From: Rhodoblastus sp963736175 | GTDB taxonomy: Bacteria > Pseudomonadota > Alphaproteobacteria > Rhizobiales > Beijerinckiaceae | DNA: 64,000 bases | Assembly: GCA_963736175.1 (NCBI GenBank) | Contig: CAVTNU010000016.1 | Span: 46,604-110,603 of the forward strand | Reading direction: 5' to 3' | In this document: one piece after another, positions 24,949-33,990 of the stretch | Layout: the number at the start of each line of letters is the position of its first letter | Numbering within the stretch: position 1 is the stretch's first letter | Position numbers and translations under genes: made by a program | Notes under the pieces: generated by a model | Told to the model about the DNA's origin: nothing | The model's database searches: none | Seen by the model: only the letters and a program-made list of their open reading frames with translations

Positions 24949-26136
24949 TTATTCGGCGACAAGGCGGGCGCGCGCCCGCAATTTCTCCGTCTCGCTCTTC
25001 AACTGGCCGCAGGCGGCGAGAATGTCGCGGCCGCGCGGCGTGCGCACCGGGCTGGCGTAGCCGGCGTTGAAGACGATGTCGGAAAACTTCTCGATCTTTT
25101 CCCAGTCGGAACATTCGTAGGGCGCGCCGGGCCAGGGATTGAAGGGGATGAGGTTGATCTTGGCCGGCACGCCCTTGAGCAGGCGCACGAGTTCGCGCGC
25201 CTCGGCGGGCGAATCGTTGACGCCCTTGAGCATCACATATTCGAAGGTGATCCGCCGCGCATTCGAGGCGCCGGGATAATCGCGGCAAGCCTGCAGCAAT
25301 TGCTTGATCGGGTACTTCTTGTTGAGCGGGACGAGCTGGTTGCGCAGATCGTCGCGCACCGCATGCAGCGAAATCGCCAGCATGGCGCCGCTTTCAAGGC
25401 CCAGCCGTTCGATCTCCGGCACGACGCCCGACGTCGAGACGGTGATGCGCCGCTTCGACAGCGAAAGCCCGTCGCCGTCCGACAGCACAGCGAGGGCGTC
25501 GCGGACGTTTTCGAAATTGTAAAGCGGCTCGCCCATGCCCATGAAGACGACGTTGGACACGGCGCGCACGCCTTCGCCCGACGGAATCAGGCCATTGTCC
25601 GGCGGCGTCTGGCCGGGAAAATCGCCGAGTTGGTCGCGCGCGACGAGCAATTGCGCGACGATTTCCTGCGTCGAGAGATTGCGCGCGAGTTTTTGCGTGC
25701 CTGTGTGGCAGAAACTGCAATTCAGGGTGCAACCGACCTGACTCGACACGCACAACGTGCCGCGATCGCTTTCAGGAATATAGACGCATTCGATTTCCGC
25801 GCCCTTGTCCTGCGGTCCGACGGAGGGCATGCGGATCAGCCATTTGCGCGTGCCGTCGTGCGAAATCTGCTCGGCGACGACGCGCGGGCGCTCGAGCGTG
25901 TAGCGCTCGGCCAGGCGCGCTCGCATCGCCTTGGAGACATTGAGCATGACATCGAAGGACTTGGCCCCCTGGAAGTAAATCCAATGCCAGAGCTGGCCGA
26001 CGCGCATGCGAATCTCGCGTTCGGGAACGCCCAAGGCCCGCAAGGCGTCAGCCAGGCCTTCGCGCGTCAAACCGGCCAACGAGGGCTTCGCCGACTCTAT
26101 GTCCGCCGTTTCATCGCGGTCAGATCCGAACGTCAT
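24949..26136 (-). CDS. rlmN: Dual-specificity RNA methyltransferase RlmN
   Basis: The 395-residue radical-SAM enzyme methylates C2 of A2503 in 23S rRNA and A37 in some tRNAs. The 4Fe-4S cysteines are Cys136, Cys140 and Cys143 (GCTLNCSFCHTG). The C-terminal catalytic Cys376 is in DILAACGQL. FMGMGEPLYNF and SLHAVRDDLRNQLVPLNKKY are diagnostic. It ends 25 bases from the maiA stop (convergent). Confidence 0.97.
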   Translation of the reverse strand: MTFGSDRDETADIESAKPSLAGLTREGLADALRALGVPEREIRMRVGQLWHWIYFQGAKSFDVMLNVSKAMRARLAERYTLERPRVVAEQISHDGTRKWLIRMPSVGPQDKGAEIECVYIPESDRGTLCVSSQVGCTLNCSFCHTGTQKLARNLSTQEIVAQLLVARDQLGDFPGQTPPDNGLIPSGEGVRAVSNVVFMGMGEPLYNFENVRDALAVLSDGDGLSLSKRRITVSTSGVVPEIERLGLESGAMLAISLHAVRDDLRNQLVPLNKKYPIKQLLQACRDYPGASNARRITFEYVMLKGVNDSPAEARELVRLLKGVPAKINLIPFNPWPGAPYECSDWEKIEKFSDIVFNAGYASPVRTPRGRDILAACGQLKSETEKLRARARLVAE

Positions 26137-26360
26137 GGCGCTTTCCCGGCGCAGCCGGCCGATCGGCCTGAAGGCGTGTGAAAATCAAAAATTCGTGCAT
26201 AGGGCGCTTTTATCACGAGGGCCGGCAATTGGCGAACAATCGCGGCGGCGCTGACAAGAATCACGGCCCGCCGGGCCGCGATGCGATAGGCTGGATCAGC
26301 GAGAGCTTGTCAGCGGGTCCGCGTCTGCCTATGAAGCCTTACAAAAAAGAGGCCTTCAAT

Positions 26361-27860
26361 ATGTCGGACGCACAAGCCAAATCACCTCCCGTCAAGGCGC
26401 GCGCGCCGCGCGGTCTCGCCGATCGCGGCCCGGCGGAGATCGCCGCTTCCGAGCGAATGCTGGAGGCGATTCGGCAATGCTACGAGCTTTACGGTTTTGA
26501 AGCCGTCGAGACGCCGGCGATCGAATATACGGAAGCGCTCGGCAAGTTCCTGCCTGATCAGGACCGGCCCAACGAGGGCGTGTTTTCCTTTCAGGACGAC
26601 GATGAGCAATGGTTGTCGCTGCGCTATGACCTAACCGCGCCGCTCGCCCGCTACGTCGCGGAAAATTTTGACGCCCTGGCCAAGCCCTACCGCTCCTATC
26701 GCTGCGGCTATGTCTTCCGCAACGAAAAGCCGGGTCCGGGACGTTTTCGTCAATTCATGCAATTCGACGCCGATACGGTCGGCGCGGCCAGCGTCGTCGC
26801 CGACGCCGAAATGTGCATGATGGCCGCCGACACCTTGGAAAAGCTTGGAATTGCGCGCGGCGACTACCTCATCAAGGTCAACAATCGCAAGATTCTCGAC
26901 GGCGTGATGGAGACGATCGGGCTTGCAGGCGACGACGAGGCGCCGCGCCGCCTCGTCGTTCTGCGCGCCATCGATAAGCTCGACCGGCTCGGCCCCGAAG
27001 GCGTGCGCGCCCTGCTCGGCGCCGGACGCAAGGACGAATCGGGCGATTTCACCAAGGGCGCCCATCTCGATCCCGCCGCCATCGAGCGCGTTCTCGCGTT
27101 CACCGCCGCCAAGGGCGCGTCGAACGAGGAGACGATCGAGGCTCTCGCCGCCATCGTCGTGGGTTCGCCGCGCGGCGCCGAAGGCGTCGCCGAATTGGGC
27201 GAAATCGCCGCGCTGGCCGCCGCCGCCGGCTACGCGGCCGATCGCGTGCTGATCGATCCTTCGGTCGTGCGCGGGTTGGAATATTACACGGGCCCGGTGT
27301 TCGAGGCCGAACTGACCTTCGAGGCCAGGGACGACAAAGGCCAGGCCATCCGCTTCGGCTCGGTCGGCGGCGGCGGCCGCTATGACGGACTGGTCGCCCG
27401 TTTCCGCGGTCAGGACACGCCGGCCACGGGTTTTTCCATCGGCGTTTCGCGCCTGTTCGCGGCCCTGAAAGCGGTCGGCTCGCCGCTTGTCGCCGGCGCG
27501 CCGCATCGCGGTCCGGTAGTCGTGCTGGTCATGGACCGCGACCAGATCGCTCATTATCAGGCCTTGGTCGCGCAATTGCGCGGCGCCGGCGTGCGGGCCG
27601 AGCTTTATCTGGGCGCCGCCGGCATGAAGGCCCAGATGAAATACGCCGACCGCCGGCAAAGCCCTTGCGTCGTCATTCAAGGCTCGGACGAGCGAACGCG
27701 CGGCGAGGTGCAGATCAAGGATCTGATCGAAGGCGCGAAAGCCGCCGCGGCGATCGGCTCGAACGAGGAATGGAAAGCCGCGCGGCCGGCGCAGATTTCC
27801 GTGGCCGAAGCCGGGTTGGTCGAAGCGGTGCAGGCCATTCTGGCGCGTCACGCCACCTAG
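26361..27860 (+). CDS. hisS: Histidyl-tRNA synthetase
   Basis: The 499-residue class II synthetase charges tRNA-His. It has APRGLADRGP near the start, YEAVETP-like motif 1, motif 2 FRNEKPGPGRFRQFMQFD (~120-137), the histidine-binding RGLEYYTGPVFE, motif 3 in GGGGRYDGLV, and a C-terminal anticodon domain (~405-499). ATG 26361 is the first start within the family alignment; the frame is open 61 codons upstream but that part overlaps the rlmN promoter region. Confidence 0.96.
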   Translation: MSDAQAKSPPVKARAPRGLADRGPAEIAASERMLEAIRQCYELYGFEAVETPAIEYTEALGKFLPDQDRPNEGVFSFQDDDEQWLSLRYDLTAPLARYVAENFDALAKPYRSYRCGYVFRNEKPGPGRFRQFMQFDADTVGAASVVADAEMCMMAADTLEKLGIARGDYLIKVNNRKILDGVMETIGLAGDDEAPRRLVVLRAIDKLDRLGPEGVRALLGAGRKDESGDFTKGAHLDPAAIERVLAFTAAKGASNEETIEALAAIVVGSPRGAEGVAELGEIAALAAAAGYAADRVLIDPSVVRGLEYYTGPVFEAELTFEARDDKGQAIRFGSVGGGGRYDGLVARFRGQDTPATGFSIGVSRLFAALKAVGSPLVAGAPHRGPVVVLVMDRDQIAHYQALVAQLRGAGVRAELYLGAAGMKAQMKYADRRQSPCVVIQGSDERTRGEVQIKDLIEGAKAAAAIGSNEEWKAARPAQISVAEAGLVEAVQAILARHAT

Positions 27861-27873
27861 CGCCGTTCTGAAG

Positions 27874-28359
27874 TCAGAGCTCTGACGACCAGACTTTGCC
27901 CAAAAGCGCCAGCAGCGTTTCACTTTCGCCCGCCGACAGGGACGACAGCGTCCAGGCCTCGTTGGCGGCGATGTGGCCGCGCGCTTCGGCGAGAAGGGCG
28001 ACGCCCGATTGGGTCAGCCTCAGCCCGTGCGAGCGGCCGTTGACCGGCTGACGCGAAATTAATTTACGCTTGAGCAGATGGCCGGTCAGCGGCGTCAGAT
28101 TGGCGCGCTGGATCGACAACGTGCGGCCGATTTCGCTTTGGATGATATCGGGATTGGCTTCAATCAGCAGCAGCACCGACATTTCCGTGACGGTGATATT
28201 GAGATGCTTGATGCGTTTGCTCAGGTCCGCGATCATCGTCGCGGTGGCGCGACGCAGATGATAGCCGACATAGATTTCCAGCGGATTTTTCAATTCGATC
28301 TGATTTCGCGTCTCGTGTTTCCGGGCGGGGCCGGCGGCGATTGCCCAAATCGCCGACAA
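27874..28359 (-). CDS. MarR-family transcriptional regulator
   Basis: The ~161-residue protein has a winged helix: TVTEMSVLLLIEANPDIIQSEIGRTLSIQRANLTPLTGHLLKRKLI with the wing at RQPVNGRSHGLRLTQSG. It is divergent from the aldehyde dehydrogenase 42 bases away, the usual arrangement for a MarR repressor of an aromatic catabolic gene. The listed start is TTG; the conserved part begins around NPLEIYVGYHLRRA, and a TTG at 28293 is an alternative. A palindrome (28366-28378) next to the start could be its operator. Confidence 0.87.
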   Translation of the reverse strand: MSAIWAIAAGPARKHETRNQIELKNPLEIYVGYHLRRATATMIADLSKRIKHLNITVTEMSVLLLIEANPDIIQSEIGRTLSIQRANLTPLTGHLLKRKLISRQPVNGRSHGLRLTQSGVALLAEARGHIAANEAWTLSSLSAGESETLLALLGKVWSSEL

Positions 28360-28365
28360 AGACCA

Positions 28366-28378
28366 TTATATAGCATAA
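28366..28378. promoter_or_regulatory. Candidate MarR operator
   Basis: TTAT-ATAGC-ATAA is an inverted repeat in the 42-base gap between the MarR gene and the aldehyde dehydrogenase, where a repressor could control both. Confidence 0.45.
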
Positions 28379-28401
28379 CTTAAAAAGTCGGGAGGAAAGC
28401 C

Positions 28402-29853
28402 ATGACGCAGAACAAGGTCAATCAGCTCATCGGCGGCGAGGCGATCGCGTCGGCGAAAAGCTTCGAACGCAAAAACCCGATAACCGGCGCGCCGGCGACG
28501 CTCGCCAGCGCCGCGAGCCTCGCCGACGCTCAGGCTGCCGCGGAGGCGGCTGCAAAAGCCTTCCCCGGCTGGGCGGCGCTTGGCCCCAATGCTCGACGCG
28601 CCCTGTTGAACAAGGCCGCGAGCGCGCTTGAAGGCAAAGCCGACGCCTTTGTCGACGCAATGATGAACGAAATCGGCGCGACCGAGGGCTGGGCGCGATT
28701 CAATCTGATGCTGGCCGCCTCGATGGTGCGCGAGGCCGCCGCGCTTACCACGCAGATCAATGGCGAGGTCATCCCCTCCGACAAACCGGGCTGCGTGGCG
28801 ATGGCGTTGCGCGAGCCGGTCGGCGTGGTGCTCGGCGTCGCGCCCTGGAACGCGCCGATCATCCTGGGCGTGCGCGCCATCGCGACGGCGCTCGCCTGCG
28901 GCAACAGCGTGATCCTGAAAGCCTCGGAAACCTGTCCGCGCACGCATAGCCTGATCGTCGAGGCGTTTATTGAGGCCGGCCTGCCGGCCGGCGTCGTCAA
29001 CCTCGTCGTCAACGCGCCGCAGGACGCCGGCGAGATTGTCGGCGCGCTGATCGATCATCCCGCCGTCAAACGCGTCAATTTCACCGGCTCGACCGCCGTC
29101 GGGCGCATCGTCGCCAAACGCGCGGCCGAACATTTGAAACCGGTCCTGCTCGAACTGGGCGGCAAGGCGCCGATGGTGATTCTCGACGACGCCGACCTCG
29201 ACGAAGCGGTCAAGGCCGCCGCGTTCGGGGCCTTCATGAATCAAGGCCAGATCTGCATGTCGACCGAACGGATTATCGTGGTCGAAGCCGTCGCCGACGC
29301 CTTTATCGAAAAATTCCGGGGCAAGGTTTCGTCGATGGCGGTCGGCGATCCGCGTGAGGGCAAGACCCCGCTTGGGGCGGTGGTCGACGTCAAGACCGTC
29401 GATCACGTCAGGGCGCTCGCCGATCAAGCGATCGCCGCCGGCGCCAAACAGATCTGCGGCGGCCAAACTCAAGGCGTATTGATGCCGGCGACTGTCCTCG
29501 ACGGCGTGACGCCGGCCATGCGGCTGTTCCGCGAGGAAAGCTTCGGGCCGATCGTCGCGGTGATCCGCGCCCGCGACGAGAACCATGCCATTGAACTCGC
29601 CAACGACACCGACTATGGCCTCTCCGCTTCCGTCTTCACCCGCGACATCGCGCGCGGCCTGAAAGTGGCGCGCCGAATTCAATCCGGCATCTGCCACGTT
29701 AACGGCCCGACCGTGCATGACGAGGCGCAGATGCCGTTCGGCGGCGTCAAAGCGTCCGGCTATGGGCGTTTCGGCGGCAGGGCCGGCGTCGAGGCCTTTA
29801 CCGAATTACGTTGGATCACGATCGAAACACAGCCGGGCCATTATCCGATCTGA
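28402..29853 (+). CDS. Aldehyde dehydrogenase, aromatic (vanillin/salicylaldehyde-type)
   Basis: The 483-residue NAD(P)-dependent enzyme oxidises an aldehyde to the acid. Catalytic Glu251 is in VLLELGGKAP and Cys285 in GQICMSTE. APWNAPIILGVRA and FTGSTAVGRIV bind the cofactor. The overall pattern, including NEIGATEGWARFN, is closest to vanillin and salicylaldehyde dehydrogenases. GGGAGGAAAG-like sequence precedes the ATG. Control by the divergent MarR protein is inferred. Its 3' end overlaps the convergent GNAT gene by 38 bases. Confidence 0.9.
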   Translation: MTQNKVNQLIGGEAIASAKSFERKNPITGAPATLASAASLADAQAAAEAAAKAFPGWAALGPNARRALLNKAASALEGKADAFVDAMMNEIGATEGWARFNLMLAASMVREAAALTTQINGEVIPSDKPGCVAMALREPVGVVLGVAPWNAPIILGVRAIATALACGNSVILKASETCPRTHSLIVEAFIEAGLPAGVVNLVVNAPQDAGEIVGALIDHPAVKRVNFTGSTAVGRIVAKRAAEHLKPVLLELGGKAPMVILDDADLDEAVKAAAFGAFMNQGQICMSTERIIVVEAVADAFIEKFRGKVSSMAVGDPREGKTPLGAVVDVKTVDHVRALADQAIAAGAKQICGGQTQGVLMPATVLDGVTPAMRLFREESFGPIVAVIRARDENHAIELANDTDYGLSASVFTRDIARGLKVARRIQSGICHVNGPTVHDEAQMPFGGVKASGYGRFGGRAGVEAFTELRWITIETQPGHYPI

Positions 29854-30517
29854 ACATCGCCAGGGAGCGTTTCTGGCGTCCTTTTCCGTCGAAATTGGCG
29901 GCGTCGAGCCAAGCCTCGAACGCCGCCTTGCGTGACGGCCATTCGCTGTCGAGCATTGAAAACCACGCCGTGTCGCGATTTTCTCCCTTGACGATCATGT
30001 GCTGACGGAAAATCCCCTCGAAAGTGAAACCGAGCCGCAACGCCGCCTGTTTCGACGCAAAGTTGCGGGCGTCGCATTTCCATTCGTAGCGGCGGTAACG
30101 CAGCGTTTCGAAGACATAGGCGGCGAGAAGATATTGCGCCTGCGTCCCCGCGACGCTCCTTTGCAAAGCCGGCGTAAATAGGACGCCGCCCACTTCGACG
30201 ACGCGATTGGCCGCATCGATGCGCATCAGCGAGAACAGGCCGAGAGCGCGCCCGCTCGTGCGATCGACGATGGCGAAGCTCAGGGGATCGTTCGACGCGA
30301 TCTTGTCGGCGATATGGGCCTTAAACGCGGCCGCGTCGGCAAAAGGGCCGGACGGCATATAGCGCCATATCGCGTCGCGATCGACGCCATGCAGGCCGGC
30401 GAACAGATCGTCGGCATGGCGCGCGGCCAGCGGCTCGATCATGACGATCGCGCCCTCAATCCTGACGCGCTGTGGTAGCAGCGGAGCGGAAATCTCGACG
30501 ATCTGATCTCGCGACAT
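29816..30517 (-). CDS. GNAT-family N-acetyltransferase (RimJ/RimL-like)
   Basis: The 233-residue protein from ATG 30517 (MSRDQIVEISAPL) has the acetyl-CoA fold typical of the RimJ/RimL group: PLAARHADDLFAG, FAIVDRTSGRALGLFSLMRIDAANRVVEVGGVLFTPALQRS, QYLLAAYVFETLRYRRYEWKC, and NFASKQAALRLGFTFEGIFRQHMIVKGENRDTAWFSMLD. Relatives acetylate protein N-termini or small amines; the target is unknown. The frame extends 48 codons upstream to 30661 but without conserved features. The 3' end overlaps the aldehyde dehydrogenase tail to tail. Confidence 0.88.
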   Translation of the reverse strand: MSRDQIVEISAPLLPQRVRIEGAIVMIEPLAARHADDLFAGLHGVDRDAIWRYMPSGPFADAAAFKAHIADKIASNDPLSFAIVDRTSGRALGLFSLMRIDAANRVVEVGGVLFTPALQRSVAGTQAQYLLAAYVFETLRYRRYEWKCDARNFASKQAALRLGFTFEGIFRQHMIVKGENRDTAWFSMLDSEWPSRKAAFEAWLDAANFDGKGRQKRSLAMFRSDNGPAVFRS

Positions 30518-30767
30518 GCGTTCGCTTTCGTTGTAGCAGGACCGTTGAGCGAAAAACGCAAAACGCTTCGTAAGCGGCAGCGTTGGCGTCCCTCGTTTCA
30601 TTACATCGCATTGATCGAGATTTGCATGGCCTTGGTGAGCTTGCCCAAATATTCGCGACAAAAAACCACACTTACTTCAAACGCAAAACCTGCTCGAATG
30701 CAAAGCTTAGGGAATTTGCTTGCTCAAAAATTGGGCGGTTGTTCTTGGGCGCGTAGAGGAGGCGACG

Positions 30768-30959
30768 ATGTCATTGATTGCCGAAACGAACGAGCCTGTC
30801 GCGACCATCAAGGCCGAGACGGAAAAGCCGTTTGAACCGATGCCGCCGGCCGGGCCGCATGCGCGCGCTGACCTCACCAATTTCGACGCCTGTCCGGGCG
30901 CCGGCGCATTGCCGAGCCAAAGCGAGCTCGAATGCGAGGCCGATCCCGGCGCCGGCTGA
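30768..30959 (+). CDS. Small hypothetical protein, 63 residues
   Basis: ATG 30768 has an unusually good ribosome site (AGAGGAGG, 5 bases upstream). The product MSLIAETNEPVATIKAETEK continues with a Pro/Ala-rich stretch and ends FDACPGAGALPSQSELECE plus a Gly/Ala tail. It is acidic, has two cysteines, and no signal or membrane segment. It ends 6 bases from the convergent lpxK stop. I recognise no family. The strong ribosome site and codon usage like its neighbours argue that it is expressed. Confidence 0.55.
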   Translation: MSLIAETNEPVATIKAETEKPFEPMPPAGPHARADLTNFDACPGAGALPSQSELECEADPGAG

Positions 30960-30965
30960 GGGCGT

Positions 30966-31994
30966 TCAACAGGCCGCGCGAGACTGCGTCAAAGCCTCTA
31001 ATATCAACGATTTGAGGTCAGCATCCTGATCGATGAAGAGCCGCACCGGCAACGTTTGCGGCGGCGGTGGCGTTTCCTGCAGAAGCCGGGCGAGCGGCGC
31101 GATCTTGACCATGTCCTTTTCGGTGCAGACAAGCAGGGCGTCGAGTCGTTGCGCTTTTCGTTGCAAGGCGACAATTTCGCTTAATCGATAGACATGATGA
31201 TCGGCGAAGGCGCAACGCGCGACGATGCGCGCGCCGCAGTTTTCCAGCGTGGCGAAGAATTTTTGCGGCAGGCCGATGCCGGCGAAGGCGACGACCTTTT
31301 GCCCGAATACGCGCAAAGCTGCATTGGCGTCAGGCGCCAGACGGCCGAAAAACACGCGTTTGCCGCCCTCTCGCAAGAGCGCTGCGGCGCGCGCGCCCGC
31401 TTCCCCTTCACCGACCACCAATGCGGCCGAAACATGCGGCAATTGCGCGTCCAGCGGCGCGCGCAAAGGCCCGGCGGGGATGGTTTGCAAATTGCCGAGT
31501 CCCACTGAACCGTCGATGACCGCCAGGGCGAAATCGCGAACGAGCGCGGGATTTTGCAGCCCGTCGTCGAGGATGACGACGCTCGCGCCGCGCGCCTTGG
31601 CCAGACGCGCTCCGGCGACGCGGTCGGCGCAGACGATAGTCGGCGCGACGCGCGCCAGCAACAAGGGTTCGTCCCCCGCCAACGCCGCGTTGTGAATGGC
31701 GGGGTCGATCAGCGTCGGCGCGGAGCCGCGCCCCAACGCGCCGCCGTAGCCGCGCGACAAAAACATCGGATATTCGTCGGATTTTTTTAATATTTGCGCC
31801 AGCGCGATGGCGCAGGGCGTCTTACCGGCGCCGCCGGCGACGAAATTGCCGACGCAAATGACAGGCGCGCCGATGCGCAGCCCTTCTTCCGCCATGCGTT
31901 TGGCCGCCGCCGCGCCATAAATCGCGCTCGCCGGCGCGAGAAGGCGGGCCAGAACACCCGGCTTTTCACGCCACCAGAAGGCGGGAGCCCGCAT
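30966..31994 (-). CDS. lpxK: Tetraacyldisaccharide 4'-kinase
   Basis: The 342-residue inner-membrane-associated kinase adds the 4'-phosphate to the lipid A precursor. The P-loop VGNFVAGGAGKTP is at residues ~48-60. FLSRGYGG, VILDDGLQNP (the acidic LDDGxQ motif) and CTEKDMVKIA near the C-terminus are diagnostic. ATG 31994 (MRAPAFWWREKPG) is the family start; upstream in-frame residues are non-conserved. It follows waaA in the same direction, in the conserved rhizobial lipid A cluster. Confidence 0.95.
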   Translation of the reverse strand: MRAPAFWWREKPGVLARLLAPASAIYGAAAAKRMAEEGLRIGAPVICVGNFVAGGAGKTPCAIALAQILKKSDEYPMFLSRGYGGALGRGSAPTLIDPAIHNAALAGDEPLLLARVAPTIVCADRVAGARLAKARGASVVILDDGLQNPALVRDFALAVIDGSVGLGNLQTIPAGPLRAPLDAQLPHVSAALVVGEGEAGARAAALLREGGKRVFFGRLAPDANAALRVFGQKVVAFAGIGLPQKFFATLENCGARIVARCAFADHHVYRLSEIVALQRKAQRLDALLVCTEKDMVKIAPLARLLQETPPPPQTLPVRLFIDQDADLKSLILEALTQSRAAC

Positions 31995-32105
31995 TTTCCC
32001 TCGCTTGCCGCGGCGCTCCTCCGAAAAGTCGGAGGGCAAACGCCATACCTTTTGTCTCACCCGATAATATTGCCCGACAAGCCGGACGGCTATTCGGGAA
32101 AGGCG

Positions 32106-33392
32106 CTAATGACGCTCCATCAGCATTTGCACGAAATAGGGCTCCAACGCCTGCATCACGATGTCCGAGGCGCCCGCAAGCTGTTCCACCGCTTCACTGG
32201 CTGAGCGCTGCATGGCGCCCAACAATCTCGCGTCGGTAAATAAGTTCGCCAGCGCCTTGGCCAATTGCGCCTCGTCGGCGACCTGCGCGGCGGCGCGCGC
32301 CTGATCGAGCGTGGCGTAGACATCGACGAAATTGCCAACGTGCGGGCCATGCAAAACGGCCGAGCCGAGTTTGGCAGGTTCGATCGGGTTCTGGCCGCCC
32401 CGCCCCGCGAGCGATTTGCCCATGAAAATGATGCTGGAAAGGCGAAAGAACAAGCCGAGTTCGCCCATCGTATCGGCGACGTAGATCTGTGTGCCGTATC
32501 TGATCGGCTCGTTGGCCGAACGCACGGCGACGTCGAGTTGGGCGGCGCGCGCAAACTCGGCGATTTCGCCACCGCGTTCGACATGGCGCGGAACGATGAT
32601 CGTCAACAGGTTCGGAAACTGCCGCGCCAGGCGCAGATGAACGTCGACGACGATCTTTTCCTCGCCCTCATGGGTCGAGGCGGCGACCCAAAGCGGGCGG
32701 CGGCCTATGCGTTGCGCCAGTTCGGCGACCCGTTTCATATCGGCGGGCGGCGGTTCGACGTCATATTTCAGATTGCCGGCGACCTGCACGCGCGGCGCGC
32801 CAAGACCCAGCAGACGCGTAGCGTCGTCCTGACTTTGCGCGAGAACCAGATCAATCTTCGCCAGCACGGCGCCGATGAATCCGAGCGCGCGGCGCCAGCG
32901 CGCAAAAGAGCGCGGCGACAGTCGGGCGTTGACCAGAACGATCGGAACAGCGCGCCGACGCGCCTCCTCGATCATGTTCGGCCAGAGTTCGGATTCGGCC
33001 AACAGAAACAGATCGGGCGTCCAATGGTCAAGAAAACGCTGAACGAAGCGCGGCGCGTCGAGCGGCGCGAACTGGTGGCTGGCGCCGGAGGGCAGTCTTT
33101 GCGCCAGGATGCGCGCCGATGTCACCGTGCCTGTCGTGACCAGCACATGAAAGCCGCGCCCGATCAGGCGTTCGACCAGCGGCAGCAGGGCCAGGCCCTC
33201 GCCGACGCTAGCCCCGTGCAGCCAGGCCAGCCTTCCGGCCGGACGCGTCAGCGTGGCGACGCCCCGGCGCTCATTGAGGCGGGCGCGATCCTCCTTGCCC
33301 TGGCGCGCGCGCGCCCACAGATAGGCGCCGCTCAGGGGCGCGACGGCGATGGCCGCCACGCGGTAGACGGGCGCAAAAAGAACGGTTTTCAT
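32106..33392 (-). CDS. waaA: 3-deoxy-D-manno-octulosonic acid (Kdo) transferase
   Basis: The 428-residue GT-B glycosyltransferase adds Kdo to lipid IVA. It has a short N-terminal membrane anchor (FAPVYRVAAIAVAPLSGAYLW), WLHGASVGEGLALLPLVERL with the catalytic Glu, TTGTVTSARILAQRLP, WPNMIEEARRRAVPIVLVNARLSPRSF, and the donor-site part KSLAGRGGQNPIEPAKLG. ATG 33392 (MKTVLFAPVYR) fits better than 33410. It lies between the DUF4170 gene and lpxK. Confidence 0.95.
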   Translation of the reverse strand: MKTVLFAPVYRVAAIAVAPLSGAYLWARARQGKEDRARLNERRGVATLTRPAGRLAWLHGASVGEGLALLPLVERLIGRGFHVLVTTGTVTSARILAQRLPSGASHQFAPLDAPRFVQRFLDHWTPDLFLLAESELWPNMIEEARRRAVPIVLVNARLSPRSFARWRRALGFIGAVLAKIDLVLAQSQDDATRLLGLGAPRVQVAGNLKYDVEPPPADMKRVAELAQRIGRRPLWVAASTHEGEEKIVVDVHLRLARQFPNLLTIIVPRHVERGGEIAEFARAAQLDVAVRSANEPIRYGTQIYVADTMGELGLFFRLSSIIFMGKSLAGRGGQNPIEPAKLGSAVLHGPHVGNFVDVYATLDQARAAAQVADEAQLAKALANLFTDARLLGAMQRSASEAVEQLAGASDIVMQALEPYFVQMLMERH

Positions 33393-33618
33393 GGCTTTCC
33401 GTTGGCGCAAGCGGACAACGCCCGCCGCTCGATCCTTAGCATCTGGATCGGTCGGAAGCGAGACCGTTGACTACAAAAGCGCTTACCCGCGTAAACCAGA
33501 AAAGTCGATCGCCTTTTACGCAAAAATTGACGGCGACGCGCGCTCCATCCGACGACTTAACCGTCTTTGCGGCGCAAAAGACGTCCGCCGGCGTTTTGAC
33601 GACCGGTCTGACGATCAA

Positions 33619-33855
33619 TCAGTGCTTGCCGGGATCGAGAACACGGTGCAGATGAACGACGAAATAGCGCATATGCGCGTTGTCGACCGTCGATTGCGCC
33701 TTGCTTTTCCAGGCGGCCAGAGCGCTGGCGTAATCGGGGTAAAGGCCGACGAAATCGACTTTCGACAAATCCTTGAATTCGACATCTTGAAGATCAATCA
33801 GCTCGCCGCCAAAAACCAGGTGGAGAAGCTGTTTGGTGTGCACTTCGTCGTTCAT
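33619..33855 (-). CDS. DUF4170 family protein
   Basis: The 78-residue protein MNDEVHTKQLLHLVFGGEL continues through DLSKVDFVGLYPDYASALAAWK to HMRYFVVHLHRVLDPG. This is the compact alpha/beta DUF4170 family found beside waaA and lpxK in Rhizobiales. Its function is unknown; location suggests a link to lipid A or Kdo addition. ATG 33855 is chosen; the frame extends 21 codons upstream without conservation. Confidence 0.87.
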   Translation of the reverse strand: MNDEVHTKQLLHLVFGGELIDLQDVEFKDLSKVDFVGLYPDYASALAAWKSKAQSTVDNAHMRYFVVHLHRVLDPGKH

Positions 33856-33957
33856 TCTGCATGCCCTCGTATTGAACAAAATCCCGCGTCCACGCCTCAT
33901 TTTCGGGCGTTTGCGCATTTGGCGATTGCGGGAAATCGCAGCGTCGTTTCAGCTACT

Positions 33958-33974
33958 TGTTTCACCGCATATTC
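33958..33974. repeat. Degenerate copy of the dispersed palindromic element
   Basis: TGTTTCACCGCATATTC matches the left part of the element at 5296-5350, followed by TGGTCGG. It lies in the gap between the DUF4170 gene and the phosphatase. Confidence 0.4.
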
Positions 33975-33990
33975 TGGTCGGATAGATCCG

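Noticed and set aside
27873..27886. Palindrome GTCAGAGCTCTGAC at the hisS/marR convergent ends
   Set aside because: It includes the marR stop codon and coding bases, with no T-run; may be coincidence.
30545..30835. Candidate small gene upstream of the 63-residue gene
   Set aside because: No ribosome site, composition not gene-like, and it overlaps the better supported ATG 30768.
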